A stretch of 64,000 nucleotides of DNA from Paracentrotus lividus. Its lineage: Eukaryota > Echinodermata > Echinoidea > Camarodonta > Echinidae. Positions 14,101-22,658 of the stretch are shown here, piece after piece. The notes beneath the pieces were generated by a model, which did no database searches, had not been told where the DNA came from, and saw nothing but the letters and a program-made list of their open reading frames with translations. Location: NCBI GenBank assembly GCA_940671915.1, contig CALNVZ010003426.1, forward strand, positions 45,720,923-45,784,922, read 5' to 3'. The first letter of the stretch is position 1; each line of letters opens with the position of its first letter. Position numbers and translations under genes: made by a program.

Positions 14101-17100
14101 GTACTTGGAATGCCATGCTAATTATGAGTTGGTGTTAATTGCTTATTACCATAAATAGAATATAAATACCCCTAAAATGCATTTTTTTTTTTCCCCCTCC
14201 CCTGTATAAACACAGTTATCCTTTGGCAGATTTTTATTGAAAGTCAGGGAACCCAAAGTCCTGTCTCTATGAGGGTTATCAATAATCACACAGAAGTACA
14301 GTACTCTTTACTGTTCCAATTATTTACAAAGTTCAACGAAAATAAAATACTGAAAGGTGGCCTAGTTGGTAACCCAAACAAAAGTTAAGTAAAAAAGTTT
14401 AGACTGCACAAATTTATTTTGGGACATAGGTTTATAAGGAAAGAGGTGTCCAGTACACTACTTGCATACAATGTAATGTTTAGAATACAGGGACTATCCC
14501 TAAGCCCAACCCTTTAACCACTTAATGTTCTCTAAGGGTCAATCCACATCAAATCAACCAATATTTTGGCATTTTGCCACCCGACCCCTTTTGATTTTGC
14601 TCAAATTCGCACCAAATACTCGCCCAAGTGTCTGACGGAGAATTCTCAAATATATTGCCCCAAGGTCATTCGGTTGCTAAGATACAGGCCTTCTTAGCAA
14701 CCAATGCACAGTCAGAGAGTTGGGCTTTGTAAAAATGTGCCACTTTTGGGAAGCTGTTGTATCTTCAATTTGACAGATTAGGCACTCCTTCTTTCCAAAA
14801 TGAAAGAACTTTATGTGCTCTACCAAATGAATGTACAATGGCGCGAATCGGACATTGCGTTGTCGCGCAAGAGGCCTCTGAAAATGGCTTCAGATGAAAA
14901 ATGCAAAATTTTGAAGGCATGTTTAGAAGCTCATAGACAGAAAAATATGGCAAGATGAGCATATCTTGGTATATACAATGATAGACTATCACTAGCTCTA
15001 GAGATTGCAAAAAAAAAATTTCGACAACGCGTCACATTTTCGAGGAGGGCGCCCTCAAACTTTAGAAATTTCAAAAATAGGCCAAGTTCAAGGTCAAGGA
15101 TCACCCTTCGTCCCACCTAGTATTGTCTCCAAATTTTGTGTATTGGTAGACACTTAGCTATATTTTCTTTGGTCACCCAAGAATTTTTGCTACCGAAACG
15201 TTTAACGCCTTATTTACGCTCGTGAAAATTGGCTTAAATACCCCATAATGAAGGAAAACGATAAAAATGGTTAATGAGCCCATTTCATTCATTAATTACT
15301 CAGTGATGGAAGGACTAGAAATGCTGATGTTTGTAGTACTAGTAGAATCCCTTAAGTACTTTCAAAATATTAACAAATCAGGGTTCATCATTGATGACAA
15401 TGACCTTGAAATGGAACTCAAAAGTGCTTGATAGAGCAAAATTTCACGCAAAGCAATGGAAAAAAGACATTAATTAACAAAATTAAAGTATTGATTACTC
15501 AGTGATGGAGAGACAAGTAAAGCTGAATTTTCTAGAGGTAATACAATTTATCAAGTTGATTCAGAATATGAACAAATCGAGTTTCAGTGAAAAATACAAT
15601 GACCTTGAAATGGAACCTCAAAGTGCATACAAGAGCCATAATAGTGGCAAAGTGATGGGATTAATTAGCAGACTTTCAGCATTAATTACCCAGTGATGGA
15701 ATGATTAGAAAAGCCGATTATTCTAGTGTTAGTACAATTCCTCAGGTTAATTCAGATTTTCAAAAATCTAGGCTTAATTTGTGATGATATTGACCTTGAA
15801 ATCGGACCTCAAAGTGCATTAAAAAGTCAAATTACGGGAAACATAACATTAATTAGCCAAGTTTGATCGTTAATTAATCAGTGATGAAATGACAAGAAAT
15901 ACTGATTTTTGCAGTGATAGTACAAATCCATAAGTTTTCAAAGAATAATAACAATTTAGGGTTCAATGATAAGAACAATGACCTTGAAATTGGACCTCAA
16001 TGTCCTTAATAAAGCCAAGATACTTGAAAAACGGTGGGAGAATAGATAATTAGCAAACATTAAGCTTTAATTACTCAGAAATGGAAGGACAAGAACAGCT
16101 AAAATTTTTAGTGGCAATACATCTTATCAAGTTTGTTGAGAATATGAACAAATTAGGTTTCCTCGATGAAGACAATGACCTTGAAATTGAACCTCAAAGT
16201 GCATATAAGTGCCAAAATACTCGCAAAATGATGTGAAAATAGATTAATTAGCCAACTTTCAGCATTAATTACTCATTGGTGGAAGGTTTAAAAAAGATCA
16301 TTTTACTATTGGTAATACAACTTTTCAAGTTAATTTAGAATATTAACAATTCAGGCTCCATTTGGGATGACATTGACCTTGAAATTGAAACTCAAAGTGC
16401 ATGAAAAGTCAAAATACGGGAAACACAACATTAATTATCCAAATTTGAGAGTTAATTACTCAATGATGAAATGAACAGAAATATTGATTTTTGCAGTGGT
16501 GGTACAAATCTATTTAAGTATTTGAAAAATATCTAAAATTTATGGTTCATTTATTCCAACAATGACCTTAAAATTGGACCTCGATGTTGGCTAATTAATC
16601 TATTTTCCCATCGTTTTGCAAGTATTTTCGCTCCGATATGTAATTTGAGGTTCAATTTCAAGGTCATTGTCTTCATCAATGAAACCTAATGTTCATATTC
16701 TTACATGTAACAAACTTGATAAGATGTATTGTCACTAAAAATTTCAGCTGTTCTTGTCCTTCCATTTCTGAGTAATTAAAGCTTAATGTTTGCTAATTAT
16801 CTATTCTCCCACCGTTTTTCAAGTATCTTGGCTTTATAAAGGACATTGAGGTCCAATTTCAAGGTCATTGTTGTTATCATTGAACCCTAAATTTTTAATA
16901 TTGTTTGAAAACTTATGGATTTGTACTAACACTGCAAAAATCAGTGTTTCTTGTCATTTCATCACTGAGTAATTAACGATCAAACTTGGCTCATTAATGT
17001 TATGTTTCCCGTAATTTGACTTTTTAATGCACCTTGAGGTGCGATTTCAAGGTCAATATCATCACATATTAAGCCCAGATTTAAAAAAAAATCTGAAATA

Positions 17101-20100
17101 ACCTGATGAATTGTACTAACAATAGAATAATCAGCTTTTCTAATCATTCCATCACTGAGTAATTAATGCTGAAAGTTTGCTAATTAATCTATTTTCCCAT
17201 CATTTTGCCACTATTATGGCTCTTGTATGCACTTTGAGGTTCTATTTCAAGGTCATTGTCTTTTTCACTGAAACTCGATTTGTTCATATTCTGAATCAAC
17301 TTGATAAATTGTATTACCTCTAGAAAATTCAGCTTTACTTGTCTCTCCATCACTGAGTAATCAATACTTTAATTTGGCTAATTAATGTCTTTTTTCCATT
17401 GCTTTGCGTGAAATTTGGCTCTATCAAGCACTTTCGAGTTCCATTTCAAGGTCATTGTCATCAATGATGAACCCTGATTTGTTAATATTTTGAAAGTACT
17501 TAACAGATTCTACTAGTACTGCAAAGATCAGCTTTTCTAGTCCTTCCATCACTGAGTAATTAATGAATGAAATGGGCTCATTAACCATTTTTATCGTTTT
17601 CCTTCATTTTGGGGTATTTAAGCCAATTTTCACGAGCGTAAATAAGGCGTTAAACGTTTCGGTAGCAAAAATTCTCAGGTGACCAAAGAAAATATAGCTA
17701 AGTGTCTACCAATACACAAAATTTGGAGACAATACTAGGTGGGACGAAGGGTGATTCTTGACCTTGAACTTGGCCTATTTTTGAAATTTCTAAAGTTTGA
17801 GGGCGCCCTCCGCGAAAATGTGACGTGCTGTCGAAATTTTTTTTTTTGCAATCTCTAGAGCTAGTGATAGTCTATCATTGTATATATCAAGATATGCTCA
17901 TCTTGCCATATTTTTCTGTCTATGAGCTTCTAAACATGCCTTCAAAATTTTGCATTTTTCATCTAAAGCCATTTTCAGAGGCCTCTTGCGCGATAACGCA
18001 AGGTCCGATTCGCGCCATTGTACATTCATTTGGTAGAGCACATAAAGTTCTTTCATTTTGGAAAGAAGGAGTACCTAATCTGTCGAATTGAAGATACAGC
18101 AGCTTCCCAAAAGTGGCACATTTTTACAAAGCCCAACTCTCTGACTGTGCATTGGTTGCTAAGAAGGCCTGTATCTTAGCAACTGAATGACCTTGGGGCA
18201 AAATATTTGAGAATTCTCCGTCAGACACTTGGGCGAGTATTTGGAGCGAATTTGAGCAAAATTGAAGGGGGTCGGGTGGCAAGCACTGGTTGATTTGATG
18301 TGGATTGACCCCTAAATGTACTTACAAGTCTATGAGTTTCCTGTTCTGTCCTTTGCATTCTTGTAATACATCGTCTTCTTCTAGTACTTCTAATAATGTG
18401 ACATCCTAAAAGAAAGACACAAGAGGAAACATAACTGATAACATTTCACTAAATAAAAAAGAACATTCAACAGCTGTTATGTATTTGTTTATTTCAAAAT
18501 TTAAGACTCTTTAGTTCATATTTTAAGATTTCTATAATAGCAATTTTTGTCAATTATTTGCTCTTTCCTCATATTTGGACAGTAGCCAACAGCTACATAT
18601 ACACAAGAATAGAAACAAACAATGATGAAAGACAAATGCTCTGATACACTGACAGATCATTTTGTCATACCACCAATGGTTTGGTTTCGGATGGCAAAAT
18701 CAGGGCAACTGGGTATACATGCAGAATAGAAACTAAACATGATCAAGATTCACTACATCATATTCAAAACAATGTGTAATGTACATGGGGGAAGCATTTT
18801 ACCCCTGGAGGCACCCCTGGATTAGAGGGTCTTGATCATCAGACTAGTGCCAAACTGGGCTGAACCTTCCATTTTCGAGCCACTTTTCTTCCAGGATATG
18901 ACTGTATACATGTCTTCCCTTTCCAGAGCCGGGTATGGAAATCACTACACTTAAACTGATATCCCCCCAACAACGTCCCAGAGGATCGCATAACCTTGGG
19001 GATAGAGCGGGACTGTTAGCCATGCATGAGCCATGTTTGGTGAATGTATATGGGACAGGAATACAGGGCTCAATATGTCTAATGCATGAAATCTAGGGAG
19101 AGACTGAGAGGACATTACCCCCCTGAAGAAGCAGAACGTAAATGCAGCATTGATCCAATAGTGAAAAATGTTTAATTAGAACAGGGAAGAGAATAAAAGC
19201 AGGTATGCATTCTCATCATGGTGCTAAAAAGGTTTTAAACACAAAAATTTTCTATTCATGGAGCCACAGTGATTTTGACAAGTGAAAACATGTTTGACTG
19301 TATCGCTAGATCAAAATACCCTCTTCCCTTTACACTCTTAATAATTCCATTTTCAAATTCCTCCTTTCATTCCTAAGTTTTAATTTTTGTTCTTTCTTTC
19401 CTTATTTGTTTGTTCAATATATCCTTCAGCATAAATCTGGATACATTCCAGACCACGTTTGTAAACAGGTTTCACATATTTTAAAAGCAGAACAAATAAA
19501 GAACAAGAAAATTGAGAGAGGGTGTCAGCTAATTTCTACTCTTGTGAGTCACGTTCTCTGAATTTGTGGGGTAGGATGTGATTCATTTTAACCTGGCCTA
19601 AAGTTTATAACCCAGTTAGAACAGACCAACATACGTGGTATGGTCTAAATACATCAGCTGCTGCTGCCAAGATGACAACGAATGATGAATTCCCAGCAAT
19701 TGTGATTGATGTTATTTCTGAATACTGTAGGCCTAAACGCCAAATAAGTTCAGGAATTAAGAATGGGTGAAAGTACAAAAACATGCAATTAAAAGTAAAA
19801 ACAATGCAACACTTTTGCATTTTAATTAAAGGCGATCCTGCACGAGCATCGCTAAGCTAAAACGAGGACTGAAGATGCGATCTGTGTGCAAGCCGCCATT
19901 GTTCCACGAAGTATTCGCGAAGAGCATGACTTAATTTGCATACAGTTTTATGCAAACACACGCCAGCCAATCGCGATCGCGCTGTACATGTGAGTTCGAT
20001 TAGCGTACAAGCGTGTGTGTGTGTGTGTGTGTGTGTGTATAGAGCACTGTATCAGTGTTCGAATCTTGAGATGTATATGCATCGCTACCTTCTCGCTTGC

Positions 20101-21337
20101 ACAGGCGGGGAGGGGGACAAGCTGTTCTCTCATATGCATCCGAGCATGCGAGCAGTCGAATCAATGCCGATAACGAATTGGCTCATGACTTCGGCAATCG
20201 TTCGGCCGGTCTAGCTTTCGGTTTTTGGACCACTGCGGAAGAGTCGCACATCGTTGGTATGAATGGGCAGCTTGCAAAGTCCGTTACCGCGTACGTATTT
20301 TGAACTCCCTCTACACTATGAGGAACGTGCATCTTTAAGTGCAGTGCAGGTATCAGCTATGAGTCATAGTGAACATTAATTTACCGTATCACTATAGAAA
20401 ATATATTACAAGTAAATAAGGGGGGGGGGGGTGTTATTATTAAGTAACTTCAATATGTTAAGTGAATCATTGATTTTGGATGTTTCTGATAAAAAATGAA
20501 CTTAATCCCTTGCAAAATCGTCTGCTTAGTTCCACTTTTTAGTCTTTGCACAATTTTGATTGCTGGAATGGTCAACTGATGAATACCGAGTTAGAATTAT
20601 TCATCAATTTATATCTTTACATACCCTGCAGTTTCGAGGGTTTCCCCAATACTTCTAACATTGGCCAGGAAACATTGAGTAGGTAGACTAGTCGGCATGT
20701 GACTTCCGATGCAAAACAAAAGATAGTCCCAGGGCCAGTTTGTAATTTTCTTAATGTGAATGAAACCCACTAGACCACTTCCAGTTTCCATGGTGACACA
20801 GATACAAAACATCAACAATGGACTTTTGATGTCAGTTATTAAACAAGCATTATGTTAAAGAGGAAGTCAACAAGGACTGCACTTCAAAAATGCAACTTCG
20901 ATGATGAACCTATAATATTCATTGATCCGTCTAATGCTTTTAGGCTTCGGGCTTCCTACATTGTATAATGAGTAGTGTGTTTAAAGGGACTGTATTGTAT
21001 CAATTGGGAAAGGTGGACAAAATAAAAGTTGTGAGCTATTAAATTGTTTTCATATTTAGGGAGAATACTAGTCAAAAGGTTCACTGGCAAGGATTGCTCT
21101 TTAAATGCACTCAAAATCATATTCAAAACCAGCTGAAAAGTTTGGGCCGAACATTTTGGGTAGTCCCATAGATGCATTTCTGTGTGTGCAAGCTTGAACT
21201 TACATTAAATATTATGAGGCTGTCTAATAAAACTATTTACAGAAGATCTTACCTCTTTCTCCAGCAACGTGTCAATATGTGACGTCGTTGGCATTCCAAA
21301 CCTCCAAAACATGGCGAAGGTGTCCGAGGCAGCATGC
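1..21337 (-). CDS. PPP6R: PPP6R/SAPS gene, protein phosphatase 6 regulatory subunit (3'-incomplete)
   Basis: Thirteen coding exons, all with AG acceptors and GT donors and compatible phases, encode residues 1-578 before the gene leaves the left edge. The protein starts [12 protein letters not shown], as vertebrate PPP6R1/2/3 start MFWKFDLNTTSH, and keeps the SAPS landmarks in order: [97 protein letters not shown] and [12 protein letters not shown]. Family knowledge: SAPS proteins are helical-repeat scaffolds that bind the PP6 catalytic subunit and ankyrin-repeat subunits and direct the phosphatase in cytoplasm and nucleus. Invertebrates usually have a single gene in place of the three vertebrate paralogues, so no paralogue number is assigned. 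The acidic C-terminal half is outside the window. Introns hold two large foldback elements and many MITEs. Confidence 0.96.
1393..1490 (-). CDS. PPP6R: PPP6R coding exon 13 (residues 547-578), last exon in window
   Basis: The acceptor is gaacggcag|GCC and the donor GTCAA|gtaagt. It codes for [18 protein letters not shown] and [14 protein letters not shown], matching human [33 protein letters not shown]. Two bases (AA) carry over, so the next exon should begin by completing N or K and then read like APFDRIAEINF. No such exon is seen in 1-1392. Confidence 0.94.
1491..3151. other. PPP6R intron between exons 12 and 13
   Basis: Non-coding. It contains C-runs near 1686-1695 and 1782-1789 and a two-copy 20 bp direct repeat (unit ACTTGTACTATCAAAACAC) near 2627-2667. 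Nothing else was recognised. Confidence 0.55.
2627..2667. repeat. Two-copy 20 bp tandem repeat
   Basis: The unit ACTTGTACTATCAAAACAC occurs twice head to tail, followed by the start of a third copy. It lies inside a PPP6R intron. Confidence 0.8.
3152..3241 (-). CDS. PPP6R: PPP6R coding exon 12 (residues 517-546)
   Basis: The acceptor is ttctcctag|GTT and the donor CAG|gtaagg; 90 nt, phase 0. It codes for [20 protein letters not shown] and [10 protein letters not shown]. The HSSSEDDD acidic serine cluster matches human HLHSSSEDEDIE and is a plausible CK2-type phosphosite. Confidence 0.94.
3503..3613 (+). CDS. Small coding-like ORF antisense in PPP6R intron (unrecognised)
   Basis: A 36-codon frame from ATG (context gccATGG, close to Kozak) to TAA reads [17 protein letters not shown], then [19 protein letters not shown]. 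It is Lys/Asp-rich at the start and its base composition differs from the AT-rich flanks. The ATG follows ttcaatctaag, which could be a splice acceptor. It could be an exon of an antisense gene, a processed fragment of another gene, or chance. I do not recognise the peptide. Confidence 0.35.
   Translation: MDKDKTGKDLKGSGEKKQLQKDVSHVFAGALMTATG
3749..3837 (-). CDS. PPP6R: PPP6R coding exon 11 (residues 487-516)
   Basis: The acceptor is ctctttgcag|AA and the donor TTG|gtaagt. It codes for [15 protein letters not shown] and [15 protein letters not shown], matching human CRGRWESFVEETLTETNRRNTVDL. Confidence 0.94.
4203..4383 (-). CDS. PPP6R: PPP6R coding exon 10 (residues 427-486)
   Basis: The acceptor is catccacag|CTG and the donor CAAG|gtatct. 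It codes for [19 protein letters not shown], then [20 protein letters not shown] and EQIKSLFQ, matching human LFQKCCLVQRILEAWEAND and RRGNMGHLTRIANAV. The donor is phase 1. It is the weakest donor of the series but the only one that keeps the frame. Confidence 0.94.
4517..4740 (-). repeat. SINE-like repeat with (AAT)n tail, truncated
   Basis: An (AAT)n tract is followed by TTATATAGCGCTCAG, CATGGCGCTTTACAAAG and TACCCATTTACACCTGGGTGG. This layout recurs at 46260-46545, where the head is tRNA-derived. The copy here lacks the tRNA-like head and ends in a T-rich run. Orientation is minus if the (AAT)n is the 3' tail. Confidence 0.65.
4820..6329. mobile_element. Foldback DNA transposon, ~620 bp inverted arms, 7 bp TSD
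   Basis: The element 4827-6322 is flanked by direct repeats ATTAAAA (4820-4826 and 6323-6329). The left arm, 4827 to about 5446, is the reverse complement of about 5711-6322. Both ends read TAGAGGTGGGC, which resembles hAT-type termini. The spacer of about 260 bp is AT-rich. Open frames inside the arms mirror each other and are shadows of the inverted repeat, so no transposase is encoded. It lies in the PPP6R intron between exons 9 and 10. Confidence 0.9.
7317..7445 (-). CDS. PPP6R: PPP6R coding exon 9 (residues 384-426)
   Basis: The acceptor is ctatcaacag|GAT and the donor CAT|gtgagt; 129 nt, phase 0. It codes for [19 protein letters not shown] and [18 protein letters not shown], matching human [26 protein letters not shown]. 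The vertebrate low-complexity insert after this point is much shorter here. Confidence 0.95.
8099..8149. repeat. A51 homopolymer
   Basis: An uninterrupted run of about 51 A residues, preceded by a T-run at about 8079-8088. It may be the remains of a retroposon tail, but no element body was recognised next to it. Confidence 0.85.
8453..8560 (-). mobile_element. LINE-type 3' end with (AATTG)n tail
   Basis: Read on the minus strand: a stem-loop CAGTCCTTGGACTG, then AATAAACC, then repeated AATTG pentamers. The same order (stem-loop, AATAAACC-like signal, pentamer tail) occurs at 40970-41078, and a variant at 12573-12650. This looks like the 3' terminus of a non-LTR retrotransposon, where a stem-loop recruits the reverse transcriptase. 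The 5' part is not recognisable. Confidence 0.6.
9159..9280. mobile_element. Harbinger-like MITE, TTA duplication
   Basis: The ends are TAGCAGAGTCACACCAATGA and, on the other strand, TAGCCGAGTCACACAAGTGA, continuing into AAACCGAC in both. A direct TTA flanks it on each side, the duplication size known for PIF/Harbinger elements. The 122 bp element begins 45 nt after the exon 8 donor. Confidence 0.75.
9326..9478 (-). CDS. PPP6R: PPP6R coding exon 8 (residues 333-383)
   Basis: The acceptor is ttctttgcag|AGG and the donor GTG|gtaagt; 153 nt, phase 0. It codes for [16 protein letters not shown], then [20 protein letters not shown]. This matches human TTIGVLEEPLGNARLHGARLMAALLHTNTPSINQEL. A 122 bp Harbinger-like MITE starts 45 nt into the following intron. 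Confidence 0.95.
9526..9737 (+). mobile_element. Degenerate MITE copy, family of 24534-24734
   Basis: It shares the ordered blocks TGAAAATTTCTAGTTAATA, AAGGCTA, ACATCACAAAA, TGTGCAAAATC and AAATATTAGCTTA with the better-preserved copy near 24.6 kb. The left end is eroded; the right end ATACAGTTAATG keeps part of the terminal repeat. Confidence 0.55.
9965..10115 (-). CDS. PPP6R: PPP6R coding exon 7 (residues 282-332)
   Basis: The acceptor is tttcaccag|G and the donor CCTGGG|gtaagt; it ends in phase 0. It codes for [14 protein letters not shown], then [20 protein letters not shown] and [10 protein letters not shown], aligning with the human stretch that ends in KDFHQLLLNPPKKK. Confidence 0.93.
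10171..10329. mobile_element. Small MITE with TACAG ends
   Basis: It starts TACAGGTAACTT and ends, read on the other strand, TACAGTCAACTGC. The internal GACTTATG-type blocks also repeat in inverted form. About 159 bp, in the intron between PPP6R exons 6 and 7. Confidence 0.5.
10661..10735 (-). repeat. Possible LINE-type 3' end with hairpin
   Basis: On the minus strand a stem-loop AGGGCAAATTTTGATGCCCT is followed by AATAAATAAAT and a T/G/A-rich tail. The layout matches the other candidate LINE 3' ends in this window, although the stem sequence differs. Confidence 0.35.
10792..10905 (-). CDS. PPP6R: PPP6R coding exon 6 (residues 244-281)
   Basis: The acceptor is ttctttcag|G and the donor GG|gtaagtag. 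It codes for [16 protein letters not shown], then [20 protein letters not shown], matching human QDCVEQLLKNMFDG and LVSGTQVLLTLLETRR. The exon was found by reading the splice sites; it is short and has no stop-to-stop frame of note on its own. Confidence 0.94.
11645..11823 (-). CDS. PPP6R: PPP6R coding exon 5 (residues 185-243)
   Basis: The acceptor is ttgtgcag|TGG and the donor GAAAT|gtaagt. It codes for [16 protein letters not shown], then [20 protein letters not shown] and [16 protein letters not shown]. This matches human WLNEEKIIQRLVELIH and RQSNASQTLCDIIRLGRE. Two bases are carried into the next exon. Confidence 0.96.
12314..12565 (-). CDS. PPP6R: PPP6R coding exon 4 (residues 101-184)
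   Basis: The acceptor is ttccaacag|ATG and the donor AAT|gtaagt; the exon is 252 nt, phase 0 at both ends. It codes for the most conserved SAPS core: [20 protein letters not shown], then [19 protein letters not shown] and [18 protein letters not shown]. The ATG at the exon start is internal, because the reading frame continues from exon 3. Confidence 0.96.
12573..12780 (-). mobile_element. LINE-type 3' end with (CTATTT)n-like tail
   Basis: On the minus strand: stem-loop GGCCTTTAGGCC, then TTGAATAAACC and a short ATTTCTATTT tail repeat. The GAATAAACC box is shared with 8453-8560. It lies in the PPP6R intron between exons 3 and 4, just beyond exon 4. Confidence 0.5.
13203..13362 (-). CDS. PPP6R: PPP6R coding exon 3 (residues 47-100)
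   Basis: The acceptor is tatctttag|CC and the donor GAA|gtgagt. One base completes F47, followed by [16 protein letters not shown], a segment on [18 protein letters not shown] and ADTE. It aligns with human FLCQQQCMEELVSLIT through KYPNTACELLTCDV. It ends in phase 0. Confidence 0.95.
14532..18315. mobile_element. Giant palindromic (foldback) element with tandem-repeat arms
   Basis: The element 14536-18311 is flanked by CTAA on both sides. The termini are GGGTCAATCCACATCAAATC and its exact reverse complement. The left arm, 14536 to about 16256, pairs with about 16586-18311 over roughly 1.72 kb; the loop is about 330 bp. From about 15290 inwards each arm consists of ~190-200 bp monomers that each contain AATGACCTTGAAAT and an ACTCAGTGATGGAA-like box: seven in the left half including the loop, five mirrored in the right half. 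GGG ends and a 4 bp AT-rich duplication recall Kolobok-type elements (TTAA), but the family is not certain. No transposase frame is present. Confidence 0.93.
15290..17570. repeat. ~190 bp tandem repeats in three-monomer higher-order pattern, inverted about the centre
   Basis: Monomer starts (ACTCAGTGATGG or variant) fall near 15297, 15497, 15689, 15880, 16073, 16272 and 16459. Monomer 1 is most like 4 and 7, 2 like 5, and 3 like 6, by shared internal phrases such as GAATATGAACAAAT (2,5), CGGGAAACA (3,6) and TTTTTGCAGTG (4,7). The right half repeats monomers 5 to 1 in reverse complement. Confidence 0.8.
18326..18405 (-). CDS. PPP6R: PPP6R coding exon 2 (residues 21-46)
   Basis: The acceptor is ttcttttag|GATGTC and the donor TT|gtaagtac. 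The 80 nt code for [12 protein letters not shown], then [14 protein letters not shown], with two bases left over (TT). This matches human [27 protein letters not shown]. A giant palindromic element begins 14 nt beyond the donor. Confidence 0.95.
19830..20320. promoter_or_regulatory. CpG-dense block with SOX, POU and CCAAT motifs in PPP6R intron
   Basis: This block is much richer in CG dinucleotides than its surroundings. It contains CCATTGTT (19896-19903, SOX-type), ATTTGCAT (19934-19941) and inverted ATGCAAAC (19950-19957), both POU octamer-type, CCAAT (19967-19971) and TCGCGATCGCG. A (TG)n microsatellite at 20013-20039 interrupts it. An enhancer or alternative promoter is possible; there is no coding evidence. 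Confidence 0.4.
20013..20039. repeat. (TG)13 microsatellite
   Basis: An uninterrupted TG dinucleotide tract inside the CpG-dense block of the PPP6R intron. Confidence 0.95.
21253..21337 (-). CDS. PPP6R: PPP6R exon with start codon (residues 1-20)
   Basis: The ATG lies at 21312-21310 on the minus strand. The exon codes for [20 protein letters not shown] and ends in phase 0 at a gtaaga donor (21252-21251). The acceptor is ctattttag|GC, so 21313-21337 is 5' UTR and at least one non-coding exon lies further right. The start is fixed by the match to the family's invariant MFW start. Confidence 0.95.
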
Positions 21338-22085
21338 CTAAAATAGAAGGAAGAGAAGAATTGTAAGTTTTTTCTGAATTCACGTTTTTAATTACTTTGC
21401 CAAGGAAAATGATATTTATACACTGAATGTTCTATGTCATATGTTGAAAGAACATACATGTACATGTACATACAATGTAAAAATATTGAAATGAAAAGAA
21501 AATTCTTGACATTCCTTTTTATTGCAAAATAAATCATGCATGAATTTGGTATGACAGATCATTACACAACCTCTGTTGCAATCTGGGAAATCCCCCTTTC
21601 TGTTTCACAGATTGCAAAATATGTTAATGAGGAAAGATACTGAATAATTACTGGAGTTTCCTTTTGATCGACTGATAAAGAATTTAATAAGACTGTTTCA
21701 TTTACCATTTTTTCTTTCTTTTTTTTGTTTTATTGTAGCGAAATGCAGCATGCAATATTTTATTGGTATATGGAGCAATAACAAAATGCAAAATTAATGC
21801 ATCAAAAAATGTAGACATACCACAAAATTTGTTTGTCAAAAGCTTAAAAGGCATTAACTCATTTGAAGGAGATACAACATATTTATGTCCTTCTGACTCT
21901 TTATCTAGCAAAATGTCCTTTGCAGACAAGACCTGTTGGAACAATACAGCCCCATCAAAATAAAATAAAGAATATGGCAGGAAAGCAATGTTGAAAGGGT
22001 TGAAATCAGTGACTGAACTTGAAAGACCCCAACATGCTTTAAAAATGAAAATAAGGAAGATGAGAAATAGTTCTAACAATTATGC

Positions 22086-22168
22086 AGAGATGCCAACCTT
22101 CCAAAACTGCATCAAAGTATTTTGAAAGACAAAAAAAAACAAAAACAAAAACAATGGGCATCTCTGTA
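22086..22168. mobile_element. Very short hAT-type MITE
   Basis: The ends CAGAGATGCCA and GGGCATCTCTG form an inverted repeat around an A-rich core. Flanks AATTATG and TATAATG agree at five of seven places, so the target duplication is only tentative. Confidence 0.45.
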
Positions 22169-22568
22169 TAATGTACCTGATATTGTACAATGCACTGTTT
22201 GCATCTAAAATTATAATCTTAACCTCCAAGAGATTTAATGAATGACATACATCATGTATACAATTGTAGGAAAACATGTTTACTGGTGCTTGTATGCTAC
22301 AATGTAGTTCACTAGTTAACCATGATACCTCGACCTCTGTTGCGCAATCTGGTTACATAATTGTAAACAAAGAGAAACCCTAGATAAAATAAATGACTCC
22401 GATATAATACAGCTGTGACATCTAGAACTACATGTACTCTGATACATTAACAGGTGTACAGATGTAATTGTTCAATTTTTAACCGCAGCTTTCAGCAATA
22501 GATTATCCTACAATTGAATTGCCCCCAACATGTAGACCCGGATTCTAAACCATAGAAGAGTTTGCATC

Positions 22569-22658
22569 AGTTGAAGTTTGTGCTGTAATATTGTGCGCTC
22601 CTTTTGTCAGATACATCAAACAAAAGGATCGCATAATTGCACCACACAAACTTCAACT
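22569..22658. ncRNA. Pre-miRNA-like hairpin (or micro-MITE)
   Basis: A 90 nt segment folds on itself. The first 14 bases, AGTTGAAGTTTGTG, are fully paired, followed by a small internal loop and a second paired block including TCCTTTTGT. The terminal loop is about 8 nt. By eye about 35 of some 42 stem positions pair. The size fits a miRNA precursor, but a tiny inverted-repeat transposon would look the same. Confidence 0.35.

Noticed and set aside
14765-18091. Paired open frames of 60-90 codons in the arms of the giant palindrome
   Set aside because: Identical peptides appear in mirrored positions because of the inverted repeat; no start, domain or transposase motif.
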